A stretch of DNA of 64,000 nt from Podospora pseudoanserina (lineage: Eukaryota > Ascomycota > Sordariomycetes > Sordariales > Podosporaceae). The stretch is from assembly GCF_035222485.1 (NCBI RefSeq), contig NC_085920.1, positions 2,914,001-2,978,000 on the forward strand, written 5' to 3'. The notes beneath the pieces are model-generated. The model saw nothing but the letters and a program-made list of their open reading frames with translations, did no database searches and had not been told where the DNA came from. The position numbers and the translations under genes were made by a program. This document shows, piece by piece, positions 1 to 12,348 of this stretch (the first letter of the stretch is position 1; each line of letters opens with the position of its first letter).

Positions 1-198
1 ACTGCTTCGTGGTGGAACTCTGCTGATGATCCCGCTCTTCAATTGATGCCGCTCCGTTGATTCTGAGCCAAAGCAGCAGGTCCCCATTTTCTGACAAGAC
101 ACATTCCAATCCTAAAAAAGCACACGCCCCGCGAGTGTGGAACCTTCGACCTTACACGTGAGACTGGTCCAACAAACGACGACGAACAAATAGGCAAG

Positions 199-1631
199 AT
201 GGCTGCGAAATCGAGATTCACAAAGCTCGATGCTTTTACAAAGACGGTGGAGGATGCGCGAATCAGGACGACGTCGGGTGGTATCGTTACCATCGTCTCG
301 TTGATTGTGGTGTTCTTCCTGGCTTGGGGAGAATGGCAGGACTACAGGAGGATAGAGATCCATCCCGAGCTGATTGTTGACAAGGGGAGAGGTGCGCTCT
401 TTTTACGGAACTGCAGGACTTGAAGATAGATGGCCACTAACCAGAAGGCTGAACAGGCGAGCGCATGGAGATTCACCTCAACGTCAGCTTCCCACGAGTG
501 CCCTGCGAGCTGCTGACCCTCGATGTCATGGATGTATCTGGCGAGCAACAACACGGCGTCCAACACGGTGTCGTCAAGACTAGACTGCGTCCTCTCAGTG
601 AGGGTGGCGGTGTTATCGAAGCCAAGGCTCTGGCTCTCCATGCTCGCGACGAAGAAGCTGCCCACCTCGATCCCAACTACTGCGGTCCCTGCTATGGCGC
701 TGCTCCCCCTGTCCACGCGCAAAAGCCCAACTGCTGCCAAACATGCGACGAGGTCAAGGAGGCGTATGCCGCTCAGGCTTGGGCTTTCGGTAGGGGCGAG
801 GGTATCGAGCAGTGCGAGCGCGAGCACTACGCTGAGAAACTCGACGAGCAGCGCAATGAGGGCTGTCGCATCGAGGGTAACGTTCGTGTGAACAAGGTCA
901 TTGGCAACTTCCATATTGCCCCTGGCAAGAGTTTCAGCAACGGAAATATGCACGTCCACGACCTCAAGAACTATTGGGACACGCCTGTTAAGCACACCTT
1001 CACCCACGAGATCCATCATCTGCGCTTCGGCCCGCAGCTTCCTGATGGTCTGGCGAAGAAGCTTGGCAAGAATAAGGCTCTACCATGGACCAACCACCAC
1101 GTCAACCCCCTTGACAACACTCACCAGGAGACCGATGATGTCAACTACAACTTCATGTACTTCATCAAGATTGTGCCCACCTCTTATCTTCCTCTCGGCT
1201 GGGAGAAGACATGGCAGGGGTTCAAGGACCAGCACCACAAAGAGCTGGGTTCGTTTGGTCAATCGGCCGATGGCAGCCTTGAGACTCACCAGTATTCGGT
1301 TACCAGCCATAGGCGCAGCTTATCTGGTGGTGATGATGGTTCTGAGGGCCACAAGGAGCGCCTCCACGCCAAGGGTGGTATTCCCGGCGTCTTCTTCTCC
1401 TATGTAAGTACATTTTGAGTAGATCTGGACGTAAACAAATGCTGACTCGCAAACCAGGACATCTCCCCCATGAAGGTTATCAACAGAGAGGAAAGGCCAA
1501 AGTCGTTCCTCGGTTTCCTGGCTGGTCTCTGTGCCATCGTCGGTGGTACCCTGACCGTGGCCGCTGCTGTCGACCGTGCTCTGTTTGAGGGTGGTATAAA
1601 GCTCAAGAAGCTGAGGTCCAAGGATCTATAA
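199..1631 (+). CDS. ERV46: ERV46-like COPII vesicle cargo receptor (ERGIC3 family)
   Basis: ER-Golgi membrane protein that, with Erv41, cycles in COPII/COPI vesicles and retrieves cargo. I join exons 199-391, 457-1403 and 1458-1631 (introns 392-456 and 1404-1457, both GT-AG), giving 437 residues, close to family length. The first junction restores a continuous ...VDKGRGERMEIHLNVSFP reading. An N-terminal membrane segment (about residues 29-47, IVTIVSLIVVFFLAWGEW) and a C-terminal one (FLGFLAGLCAIVGGTLTVA) bracket a lumenal domain. That domain carries the family Cys motif CGPCYGA followed by CCQTCDEV around residues 150-180. The start is the first ATG, with the hydrophobic segment placed as expected. 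The next gene is 1 kb away and unrelated. Identification is by family recognition and is firm. Confidence 0.93.
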
Positions 1632-2651
1632 AACATTCTTGGGTTTTTTTTTTCCACATTGGATGTAAATATATAGGTTATACGCTTTTCGGTCTTTCTT
1701 TTTGCTTTTCTGTCTCTGTTTCCAAGGATTTGCTTGCTTGTTGGGTGGCTGCTAGATGCATGATGAGGAGTTTAGGAGAAAAAGAATGTTCACTTGGTTT
1801 GTTCACAGGTGTTGTCGGCCACGCTCTAGTGTGATGACTGGCGTGGATCTGGTCTTGTGCAGATCGGCTTTGTTTGCCGCTTGAATATTTTATGCTCGAC
1901 CGGTCTGGGGGGTGGGAGAACGGTTGACTCGCGTGGAGCTTGTCTGTTCTTTGGGTGGACGGTTCTGTGCTAGTTGTTGGTCGTTGAGGTTAGCTACAAA
2001 ACGGGCTCGCTTCAAGGAAACCTGCGCTTTGAGATGGTATGGTTCTTCCTCACAGTGGCGATGTCATCAATACTGGAAGTCTTTCATCTTGGTTTTCGAA
2101 ACAGGTTGTCGCCCTTGGGCATGTGAAGCGGCGCCGAGACATGTTAGGGCTCATAGCCTCGCAGCTGTTGATAATTGACCTCACTTGTTACTATAGACTG
2201 TCCGCTGATTTCCGCTGACTGAGCGAGGGGTACGGGGTTTGTCTCTAGGCTCCGCTCGACGATTTCGAATCACGACTGATTATTGTAGGTTTCTTCGAAA
2301 CTCTTTTCCTAACAGGCTGCAAAAGATCGCTCGACAACTCAGCGACGACGACGACGGCATATTCAGTCTTTGATGGGACTTCGGCCCTGATGAAGGGCCT
2401 CTGAAGCTCTCAGCTATTCCCGAGAGAGCATTCCCGAGTGGGCGTTCATTCCTCGAGAGGGCATTCCCAGTTAGTTGCTTTCGAAGAATATTCGAGAGGA
2501 AGGCATTCCCAGCTCTTCGAAGGATCTACAATCTCTCCCAAAAGTATGTACAACGCTGGCAACGGAATCTTCCTGACAGAGTACTGACAAACAACGAACA
2601 AAACGATAGAGTCAATACCCTCTCCCTCTACAACCTCAACATCTTGCCGTC
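1632..2651. other. Intergenic, 1.0 kb
   Basis: No supported gene. It begins with the ERV46 3' region, including a T9 run near 1641. Three imperfect copies of a CGAGAG(n)GCATTCCC motif lie at about 2421-2438, 2454-2470 and 2493-2512, just upstream of the next ORF; I know no function for them. Short open frames here (for example 1912-2178) show no coding signs. Confidence 0.6.
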
Positions 2652-3658
2652 ATGGCACCCACCGTCATAGCAGACGAGAGCGTCTCCAACGTCCTCCGCT
2701 ACCTGAAAGTCCTTCACCGCCACATCTGCCACACCCCAATCACCTACGACCCCCCCTCCCCCTCCACCTCCCTACTCCCACTCCCTCCCGACCCTCCTCT
2801 GACAGTCCCCGACCCGAAAATCATCCTCAAGACGTACGACCAGCTAGACGAATGGTATGAGACACTTATCCACGTAGCCTGCCTCCTCAACCTTGCCCCC
2901 TTGTTCCTCGACCCACCCGACTTCTTCACGGGGCACACCGACAAGATGACTTGGGATGACGAGAGGATGAACAACCAGACCGAGTTTGCGGGTTGTTACG
3001 ATGATGATGGCGGGCAGACATATTCGCTTACTATCCTCAAGAAACCGGAGTACCCCGTGATATGGGAGCGTTTTCCCGGCGTGTTTCTGCATCGGTTGAC
3101 GGTGCTGGAGGAAGAGAGTCTGATTGAGAGGGTTGAGAGGGATGATGAGCGGGGTATATGGGGGTTTTTGGGGCAGGGGAATGGGAGTAGGTATACTATT
3201 GTTTGGAAGGAGGCGCCGAGTAGGGAGAGGGAGAGGAGGTTGGGGTGGGATAGGCTGGAGCAGGGGAGGAGAAGAGGGAGTGGAGGGGGCGGGGGGGAGG
3301 TGGGAAAGGGAGATGAGGGGGTATGAGAGGCAGGTTTGGGCGTTGGGGTTGATGAGGGGCTTGGTTGGGGGCGATTGATAGGGGTTTGTTAAGGAAGGTG
3401 ATGGATCCGGATGAGGGTGTGGTTTTGAAGTTAGAAAGAGGGGGGGGAGGAGGAGGGATGATGATGTGGGGACTGGGGGAGGCCGGGGGATTGAGGAAGT
3501 TGGTCATGGGGTGTATGAGGGTGCTGGAGGTGGAGGAGGATGAGAGGTGGAGAGTTGAGGAGGAGAGGGAGGAGGAGGAGGAGGAGGAGGAGAATGAGGA
3601 GAATGAGGAGGAAAGGAGAAGGGAAATTAGGGAGAAGAAGAGGAAGGCGGTGGACTGA
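2652..3658 (+). CDS. Hypothetical protein, reading frame apparently broken twice at G-runs
   Basis: Not recognised. An ATG at 2652 opens a 224-codon frame with a well-formed acidic/aromatic N-terminal two thirds (for example LDEWYETLIHVACLLNLAPL, then a WERFPGVFLHRL stretch). This frame stops at 3326. The plausible continuation moves one frame at a G7 run (3291-3297) and again at a G5 run (3367-3371). It ends with a Glu-rich, Arg/Lys-rich tail (RREIREKKRKAVD) at 3658. Both shifts look like one extra base. No GT-AG intron of normal size fits either shift. Options are sequencing or assembly error in homopolymers, a decaying gene, or two unrelated ORFs. The + strand from about 3080 to 3660 is strongly purine- and G-rich, unlike the C-rich start of the gene. 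Confidence 0.45.
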
Positions 3659-4464
3659 ATGGTGCAAAGAGGTTGTGTAGGACGTAGTTGTTAAGATTCT
3701 GTATAACAGACCATTGTTGACCGTACCTGGCCTCGATGACATTCCCCGCGGTTTGATGCTCCGAGGTGATTTATTTATTTAGCCATAACAGTCATCAACT
3801 TACATCTTCTTAAAAAGGAAAAGCCGTCCTAACTATCCTTTCAGGCCTGTTAATTATCAGTTAAGGTCTTTCAAATATCCCTTACGACCTACTGACTATC
3901 TTTGAAGGCCTGCTGACCATCTCTTAAGGCTTATTAACTGTCTTTCAAGGCCGTCGTTGAAGGGGCAATGTCGCTTTCGATCAAAGGAGCAATCCGGATG
4001 TGTTCGTCACGGAAGTAACGGTTGAGGAGAAGGGAGCGTGTTTCTGGCTTTGGAGGATCGGGCTTGGGACCGTGACTGGTCCATTTGTTGAGCCTTTGGA
4101 AGCCCTGTTAAGGACATCACAGGTCTCTGAAACTCCCACCTTCCACCAGCCAAGGTAGGTTAAACTTTTTAAGCTATCAATCCATTTCCTCGGTGCAATT
4201 TCCTCGTGTTCTTCTGGTTCTTTCCATTCCCCTGGGTATGGAAGTTGAAAACGGAGGGAATCTCAGCTGTGGCTTCCCATGACTACAAACTGAGACCAGT
4301 CCATCAACCGTTTCAGCGTACGACGACGTCGTTTCCAACTCAACGATCAACCTATTCTTCATCAATTCCCAAACGCCATGTTGCACCTAGTTTGAGTTGC
4401 CTCTTACTTCCTCTTCAACTTGCTTTCCCTAGACAGCCAGTGAATCTAACTTTCACATAGTATC
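3659..4464. other. Intergenic, 0.8 kb, contains a 21-bp minisatellite
   Basis: No supported gene. The repeat at 3831-3956 is listed separately. The stretch 4150-4460 could hold a lost upstream exon of the following pseudogene, because an AG acceptor-like site stands at 4459-4460, but I cannot show one. Confidence 0.5.
3831..3956 (+). repeat. 21-bp minisatellite, six degenerate copies (site A)
   Basis: Six consecutive 21-nt units start at 3831, 3852, 3873, 3894, 3915 and 3936. Each begins RA(C/T)TAT-like and carries a (T)AAGGCCT-like core near its middle. The last unit contains the 17-mer aactgtctttcaaggcc. The same 17-mer opens the related array at 13362. Copies differ by several substitutions, so the array is old. 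All copies keep exactly 21 nt. Confidence 0.85.
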
Positions 4465-5648
4465 CTCGCGCTCTTCGGTGAGAAAGTCACCATGCAATTC
4501 ATGAGCCAGGCTACCGGCTGGGCCGATAGCATCATCTTGGCATGGCCCCATTGGGCATTATTACCATCATCGTGGCAGCTATTCGTGTTGGTGGCCCCTT
4601 CTGGCTCGGATCAGTAATCGGAAGAGCTCGGGAGAACCGCGCAGTGCCAGAGGCCGAGTTGATGTCGTCAACCTCTTATGAGGTATGTGAGCTCTGGAAT
4701 GGCCAAGAGATTGTCCGGGTTATGGGTCAGGGGCCCATTCGAGAGTTTATTATTCTCATACCTGAGGATAAAACCAAGGATGAAAAAGAAACGGAAGAGG
4801 GGCGGGAAGGCCATATGCTCGAAGTGAGGGCAATGGAACTGAAAGACCCCCACAAAACGAACAAGGAGTACTTGGGGTCATGTAGTACGTGTATCTGTCG
4901 CCACAATGGGTACTATTTTTTCAAAGTATTGTGCTCGCTTGGGCTGGGGTAGCTACCTACTATTTTCAACATCTGAAGGACGACAAGGAAGAAGAACCCG
5001 TCGCATGGGTTCGTCGAAATTTCAACAAGAATCCCGAAGCAGTTCCTCTTACGGCCAGATTCGAATTGGACTGGCTTGCAATGACTCTCGAAAAGCACAG
5101 GACTGCCCTTTGGTTCTTGTCAAGGTCCGATGAAGACTGTGGCTAGTTGGATGAGTCTTCGAGACCATGGGCAAAGGGTGATGATTCTTGGGACTGGAGA
5201 GTCGCGGCCGTCCAGAACCCCAACAACGTGAAAATGGATCCTGATGAGCACAAATCCAAGTCGAGGCCTCAAAGACTTATGCCCATTCGGAGAGAGCTTG
5301 GTAAACTTGCTGGTTGGGCTGGGGTTGTGTCAGCGGAAGCAATTTCACTCGCGCGAGCCATCAAATTTACAATGGACACCCTTTTCAGTCATGGGCCCAT
5401 AGATTCAGGAGACATGTGGCGGTCACTTACTGTCAGCGGTGAACCTGTTTACTTTCGTCTCTCATGGAAAGCCGGACACTGGACGGCATACTTGGATGAG
5501 CTGGACTCGGTTCTCCCTCTGTGGATGTATTCTGCCCACGAGAAAGAGCAACGCAAACATGCGAAAGAAGGCGACAATACAAAAGGGGATGACAAAAGCA
5601 AGAAAGGCACCTCGAAAAAGCCGAGCCTGCAGATCTTAGCCATCCGCT
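4465..5648 (+). pseudogene. Decayed member of a fungal membrane-associated hypothetical family
   Basis: The translation matches, from memory, a large fungal family of uncharacterised proteins beginning around ...QATGWADSIILA, then APLGIITIIVAAIRVGG, then ELMSSTSYEVCELWNGQEIV, and later a VLFFQSIVLAWAGVATYY membrane segment. I know no assigned function. Three breaks are visible. A one-base loss near 4541 separates the GWADSIILA part (frame of 4465) from APLGIIT (frame of 4542). A second one-base loss falls near 4880, before the membrane segment. A TAG at 5144-5146 interrupts the long C-terminal frame, which then runs open to 5648. No intron explains these cleanly. The start is missing; 4465 is where recognisable sequence begins. 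The next feature is another broken gene, so 4.4-7.0 kb looks like a degenerating accessory patch. Confidence 0.7.
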
Positions 5649-5668
5649 GACCAAGAACACACAACGAT

Positions 5669-6976
5669 ATGTCAGCCTCACCTCACCAACTTACAACTTT
5701 TCATCGCCTTCCTTTTCTTCCCCAGGAACTGCGTCAGATGGTATGGAAGATGGCCATCCGGCCAAAGGCCCCGGTCGCGCATCGATTTCCTATCTACGAC
5801 GTGGGGGCGTCCCCGAGACGCTTCACAGAACCTGCGACTTGATATACCACGACCCACGTGCCACCACCCGCGAGACTAATAGAGAGCAACTATACAAGAT
5901 TTGCGCTCCCCAAGACATCACTGGAACAGATTCTCAGGCAAAAACCTACTCGTGGGATGGAAACAATAGCTCGGCATACATCTAGGACGCCGGTTTATGG
6001 GAGGCATGTGCCGAGTCGAAGCGTGTTGCGCTGTAGGAGTGGAGAACTCGAGTTGAAACCGATATGTTGGAGGATATACGGCTACAAGAAAATGACGGCT
6101 ATGACCTAGAGAGTGCCTCTGAGCTGGTAAAGGAAGTGTACGACAGTCATTATGTTTACACATCAGCGTCACCAATCATCCACTACCGACGAAATCTCCC
6201 CAGCTCGGCCGTAACGGAGACGGCCCCCCTTTTAGTCATTGCGCTAAGGGATCTGTTTTGGCTCGATGTCCAGTCGACGGCTCTTCTTTTCGACGATTTT
6301 TGGCTTGGGGACTCAGAGGGGATCGAGTTCATGGATCGTCTAGTATGCCCTTCTAGCTTTTTCCCACAAGTGTACGGAGGATATGGGCTGTGGCCGAGCA
6401 ACATCACGATCGAGGTTGATCCGGCCTGGAATGATATTTGCGTGCAGGGCGACCAGTATCCAACCCTTGACGCCATGGTTGGTAAACCAGCGGATGGGTC
6501 GCCCCGAGATTTTCTGTTCCGGGCCATCGTCTATTGCCACAAGTTGGTCGTCGACAAGTATATCGCCAACGGCAAACGATGAAACGGACGAACACCCGTT
6601 TATCTGGCTCATTGACCGTGGGCGTGGTGGTGCCCAGTATCGCCGCCGAGGTGGCCGAAACTCACCTTTATGGCCGGATTGCACATACGAAACTAGCGGC
6701 TGGGCGAAGGGCGCTGTCTTTTATGACTGCCACCATACCTACATGGAGGCAGACAGCTACGGTCCACTCATCGGGGAATTTTCACTGCTACGTACCGATA
6801 GAGGGCTTCCATACACTGAAGAGTGGTATCAGACGTCGGATTGGTTTATGCAATGGTTGAACTGGCCAATTTTGTTCACGAGGATCTCAGAAAGAGACAG
6901 CTGGGTTAACGGTGGACCCGAGGATGTGATATTCGAGGTGTCGCGGTGCATTGCTGTGCTTGTGGTGACGCCTTGA
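5669..6976 (+). pseudogene. Decayed 2EXR-like (F-box-like) fungal protein gene
   Basis: It starts with ATG at 5669. The first 40 residues (FHRLPFLPQELRQMVWKMA) fit the fungal 2EXR domain consensus, an F-box-like module of unknown partner. The frame then slips by one base between about 5780 and 5840. Next come two premature TAG codons, at 5983-5985 (in a W-rich SAYI-stop-DAGLW context) and 6034-6036. The 6064-6570 frame then reads well. A final shift near 6575 leads into ETDEHPFIWLIDRGRGG and on to a stop at 6976. TGG-to-TAG and CAG-to-TAG would explain both stops; these are C:G to T:A changes at CpA/TpG, the pattern expected of repeat-induced point mutation. Multiple independent lesions make sequencing error unlikely. 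Confidence 0.65.
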
Positions 6977-9900
6977 GAAGTGTTTTCTCCAAGATTGTGT
7001 GTGGGTACTGGGTCAACAAACCAAGATAGCAGAATTGTTGTATTTTTGAATATATGCATAACTTTGTTGCTCGTTCCTTGTCCCGCTACGCACACCAGTA
7101 GGTGCGAGCATGGTCTTATTGGAACATGATACACCTGAGTGAGCAGCTTCTGGGTCTGGCTATTGTCGGCCTCCAAAACATACGCTCGCCATGGAACTTG
7201 AATCTGCACGCCTTTCTCTTGATTGCCAACTTTCCCCCAGAACTCTACAGTCCCCGCAACACTCACCGTCGCGTATCTCTGATGTCACCGGTTCCCGAGT
7301 TGACTGAGCTGGATTTTCGTGTCATTGTTCTGTTTAATTGTTACAATTGCCACGATCAAGAGGCTGAAAGAGAGACATATCAGAAAAAAAAAGGGAGGAG
7401 GCAAGGGATGAGGGGGGAAGATGGCGACCGGTCGCGTGGGACAGACAGGTGGGCTTGACTCGAGAAGCAAGGTGAACACGGATGTGGCGTGAAACTTCCA
7501 CTTTGGAGAAACGGGTTGTGTCCGTGTTGCTGTTAGTGGGATCGGAGTTGGGCTATACGAAGGGGGAATATGGTGAAGGTAGTCAACCAAGCTGTAGTGG
7601 TACATGCTTGACTTGATGTTTCGAGACATATATCAAATAAGAGACGGGCGTACCTCATTGGTCAATGCCCTCATTGCTCAGATGATTCAAGACGAACGGT
7701 TCTTCTCAAAAGCCACCAAATGACTTGCCGCTTTCCCAAGTCTCGATTTGCACTTATGCATGCAGGTCGCAGGTCACGGAATCGCTGTCGGTCGCTTTTT
7801 GGGCGGCCGGCCGGTGTACCTGCTGTGAACTGCTGCGGTGCGAGGTTGATGTGTAACTGGTGATCGTGGAGAATCCCTGTTCAGATAATACTCTTCTTTC
7901 TTTTTTTTATGTACAAGATCCAAGGAACTGGAAGGGAGGTTCCTGTTTCCAGGTTAGGTGAAGTCTCCGTGAACTCAACTCGTGAGACGTCAGGGTGGGA
8001 TGAATATATGATTGGTTGGTCAGGGGTCTCTCGTCCTTATTAGGTAATTTTTGGTGTGGACCACACGCAACTCGAGGTTTTCCTCTTCGCCCACCCTCTG
8101 TGCCATCTGATTATTAGTTCGACTGCAGCAGCCGGGCTCAGCAGTTTTTCTTGTGTTTGGGATGCCACCGTCTTTCGCAAGAGGCAAGAATAATCAACAA
8201 TAATACTGCGTAACTAACACCACATTGGCATATGCAGCGAGAGATGCAGAGGGCCAGACTCTCAAGAATTTCAATGGAATAAATCATTGGACGCTAGCTC
8301 TGATCAAGACCCACGGAACGGGCCCCGGGCGGACCCAGACCATCTCGGCAAGCCGTGGAAGTCCTGTTCGAAAAAGCTTGTCAAAGTGATCGATGGATCT
8401 ACAATTTGTTTTCCACGGCCCCTGGAGGAGGTCTTGTCATGGAAGGAATTGTTGAGCTTCTAGTGAGAGAAGAGATGATTAGGTAGAGATGGATTCAGAG
8501 TTTGAATCTGCGATCCCGACATGTTTTGTGGCACGAGAGCAGGCGCAGTCCCTGCTTGTGCCTTCGTGGTGCATTGCATGCAAAGGGTCCAGATCCTGCG
8601 GCACCGACCGTCGCGGCCCCAAACGGATCCAATGCAATTCGTCTCAAATGGCAATCCGGGGGGCCGTTCAGATGAACATGAAATTCGGTGCAATATCCGC
8701 GGAGGGGCCTCTGGGTCTCGGGGTATTCTTAGAGTCTGGAAAGTAGCACTGCGTTACTTCTTGCCTTCAACACAGATCCATAGATGACCCGTTGACGTCG
8801 TTGCAACTGATGGCCAACTGCATATTCAGGTTCGGCACTCACGTCGAGGCGGAGTCCTTGTGTGACGCCTCCATGGCGCAACCTCTACGGACAGACCGGT
8901 GAGGGGCTTTGTAGTTGGAAGCGGCATGCGTTGTGTGGTCTCTTGAGGACAAATATCAGTTCTAGAAAAGGGGAAAAGCGCAGTCTGCACCCCATGTTTT
9001 TTGCTGTCTCTTGGGCCACCTAGGGAGTGCCCTGGGCGCTATCGCACCGCAGCACCGTTACGCTGTTGCCGTCTGAGCCCAGGGACACCCGCACACCGTC
9101 TAGCTGCTTCAGTGCTAGCCCAGCCATAATTGGAACCATTTGCACACGCTTTTCCCAAAATGGCATGGGGGCCAGAAGCAAATTCATGTGGGCGCTGGCT
9201 TCGCAGGTTGGCTTTCCGTTAGGGACCCGCTTCCCCGTTCATTCCCCTGGCCATCCCCCTTCCTCGGCCTGGCCTGCGAACGCAACGTGACGCTTCTTTC
9301 TGTTCTCACAATCATCCTCCTCCAACTTGTGGTGTTGTGAGACCCCAGGACGAACGACCTGACCTATCTATTTGCCGCCTACCTACCTTACCTACTCTCG
9401 TTTCCAATTCTCACGCTCGTTCTACCCCGTCCGTTCGTTGCCGCCATTCGTGACTTGCCCGTTGCTTTTTCTCCTTTTCTACCACCTTACTACCTTACTT
9501 ACCACAACCTGTGTGGCTCTTTTATCGGCTGCTCACCCGCCCGCAGTTCCTGTCTCTGAATGCGCCGCCCATCCCCGCGACGATACCGGCTTGGACCTTG
9601 AAACGACAGCCCTCACCCGCCGCACCCCTCAAAAATCTTGATGTTGTTTCGAGAGAGGCATCAGCACCTCGAGTTGCCGCTGGCTCACCCGCATTTTTAC
9701 ATTTGACGCTGCCTCTTTTTACGCGAGCCGACAATCTTCCCGATCGCGGTTCACCCTCCTCCAAGCCACCAAATACTCGCGCATCTTTTAGGTCGATCCC
9801 GCATGGTTCGAGTCGCACGCCACACTTCGTTTGCCGGTTGGGTGGTCTGAGTTGGCCAGAGTTGACCTCATAGTTTATGCGCCTTTAGCTCGACGTTTCG

Positions 9901-10095
9901 GTATCCCATCGACGCTGTTGCCCCTGACGTCTTGCCCAGGACCGATCTTCAAACCCCAGGCATCAGCGGAGGGTTGCGGTTGAGGAGGAACCCCCTCACT
10001 GGACCGCCACGCATCGACCCAGCAGATATTTCGAAGCAAACACTACAACAACGTATGAATCATCGTAGGAAATATTTTGCATCGCGAACGGCATC
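6977..10095. other. Intergenic, 3.1 kb, including a long pyrimidine-rich leader
   Basis: No coding region is supported; short open frames on both strands have no family features. From about 9360 to 9530 the + strand is CT-rich with many TACC/CTAC motifs, typical of a fungal promoter or 5' UTR for the gene at 10096. Several ATGs lie in the 9.5-10.06 kb leader, including 10055 out of frame, so upstream ORFs are possible. Confidence 0.5.
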
Positions 10096-12348
10096 ATGGC
10101 GAACCGACCTGACTTTATCGACGTGAGGTCGAAATCCTCCGCTTCCGTTGGACGCCCGCTACGGTCCCCTCGTCTCCATGTTGCGGGCGAAGCACCGCCG
10201 GAACTATCACCTCTCGATGCCTTCGCGCTACAAAGCCGTCTGCTGGCAAAGCAGCTGCAGGAAAGTCAAAAGTCTGGGCGACGCATGAGTCGACTGCCAC
10301 CGTTGACTACTGAAAGCCCGTTGATCATGCAGGGAAGGTCGGAGTATTTTCGATCCATGTCCCACGATTCTGCTTCCGAGGAAGAATTCGCTGCGCAGCA
10401 CAGCGCAGGCTCTGGATTTAGACCAGAGGTGGAAACTGATATCAACAACCGACCTGTTTCAGTGCATCCCCGAATGAGCCATATACCACCTACGCCTGAG
10501 CAGAATGTCCCGGTACCAAAACTGCCGCCGACCTTTGACTCGCAGAAGGAGGCAGATCAGGAGCAGGAACACGACCGCGAGAGCTTGTTCGGGGTCGGAG
10601 CTCGAAGGGAACATTCACCAGGCCCAATGGATACTGCTGCTCCCCCTGCCCAACTGACGAGGACGGTAACGCAGGAGAGTATACCTCTCCCAGCATCGAC
10701 ACCTACTCGCTCGATTACTAGCTCCCCCGAAAGAATATCCAAGACAACCTCCCATGAAGCTGGGGGGCTTGTTCCTCCTCGGCCTCTATTCACTAAGCGC
10801 TCTTCGAGTTTGATGTCCTCTCATGACAGTTCGGCCGACGATGAAGGATTCAGCACCCCGATGAGCACATCATTTCACTCTCAGGGGTCTCGCAAGTTTT
10901 CTACCAGCAGCGGTGTGTTGTCGCCTGGGTTTGCCCCATACCAGCGATCACCTTCCATCAGCTCGGATATTTCTGCTTTGCCGCGCCCGTCATTCAATTT
11001 CTCTAGACCACTCAGCAGAGCTGGGACACCAAGTCTGGATCCACCAGCACGGCAGGCATCATCTGATAGTCATGCTTCGTTCATGCTCACGACCGATGAT
11101 GCAGCCCATACGCCCATCAGTATGAGCAGCGAGGCACTCACCGAGTCTACGCCCAAAGAAGATGTATTTGTGCTGCCGCGAGGTAAGGCTTTGCAAAGGA
11201 ACTCGGTTGTCCTGCCGGACATGAAGGCCCCGGCGAGATTTTCATGGGAACATCCTGTTGAAAACCATGGACAACCACCACCATCCCCACCTAGCAGGCC
11301 GGCAAGCAGGCCAACAAGTTCAACCGGCCCGCCGAATCCTCCTGAAGCCAACACTCGGCCGTCACACGAGCGTAGTAAGCTCAGCACTGAGATTTTTAGA
11401 TCGGGACCAGAGCCATTCCCACCTCTGGGCAGACCATCGACAGAGAGTGCCCGTGTGTCTGGAGAGTCGCAACGAGGCCGTGCTCCCTTTGCCCATCTAC
11501 ACGATGCTGCTGCGGGGAGATCGATAATGTCGAACAACACAAGCGATTCGGCAAGCACAATCAAGCCTGGACCTGCCACACCGGCTAACCAACCAACGAT
11601 GGCCGATCTCACTGCGGAAGAACACGTTAACAAGGCCATTGCTCTTCACCAGGAAGGTTCGCTGCCAGAGTCAGCGTGGCATTTACGGCACGCAGCCAAG
11701 CAGGGTCACCCTACTGGCATGCTGCTATATGCTTTGGCTTGTCGTCACGGCTGGGGCATGCGACCGAACCCTCGGGAGGGAGTGGAGTGGCTTCGGAAAG
11801 CCATGGATTCGGCGAATCTGGAAATCAAGGAGGACGAGGAGCATGCCAAGGAGGGCAAGCATGTGGATGTGAACGAGCGGAAGACACACCGTGCTCAGTT
11901 GGCGCTCAGTATATATGAACTGGGTGTCAGTCATATGAACGGGTGGGGAATTGAGCAGGATAAGGTGTTGGCGTTGAAGTGTTTTGAAACTGCTGGAGGT
12001 ATGATTCTTCCTTACTACAATGATTCGGTATTCGGTGCTGACAGATATCCGTGTAGCTTGGGGAGATGTCGATGCGCTTGCGGAGGCCGGGTTCTGCTAT
12101 GCTCAAGGCATTGGCTGCAAGAAGAACCTGAAAAAGAGTGCCAAACTCTATCGGGAGGCCGAGTCGAAGGGAATGAGCATGGTGGGCAATAGCTGGTATG
12201 TTTCTGTCATGTATTCTCTGGCAAGGATATCTTTTAACATTGGCACAGGATTCACAAGCCAAAATATGCCGACGACCCTGAAAAGGACAAGAAGGACCGG
12301 GCAAAGTCGAAATCTAGAAAGAGCATCTTTAGCAGAAAGACGCATTGA
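10096..12348 (+). CDS. Sel1-repeat protein, Nif1-like cell-cycle regulator
   Basis: I join 10096-11998, 12057-12195 and 12249-12348 (introns of 58 and 53 nt), giving 713 residues. The first about 500 residues are low-complexity, rich in Ser/Pro/Thr, as in regulatory proteins with many phosphosites. From about residue 510 comes a Sel1-repeat block: EEHVNKAIALHQEGSLPESA, then HPTGMLLYALACRHGWGMRP, then YELGVSHMNGWGIEQDKVLA, then after the first intron WGDVDALAEAGFCYAQGIG. The tail is Lys/Arg/Ser-rich (KSRKSIFSRKTH). Similar fungal proteins are annotated as cell cycle inhibitor Nif1, after the fission-yeast Nim1-interacting factor; the functional transfer is inference. The start is the first ATG of the open frame. 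Both introns keep the Sel1 consensus continuous, which supports the joins. Confidence 0.85.

Noticed and set aside
5147-5650. 167-codon open frame as an independent gene
   Set aside because: It is in frame with the upstream part of the pseudogene, separated only by the TAG at 5144, and begins with TTG.
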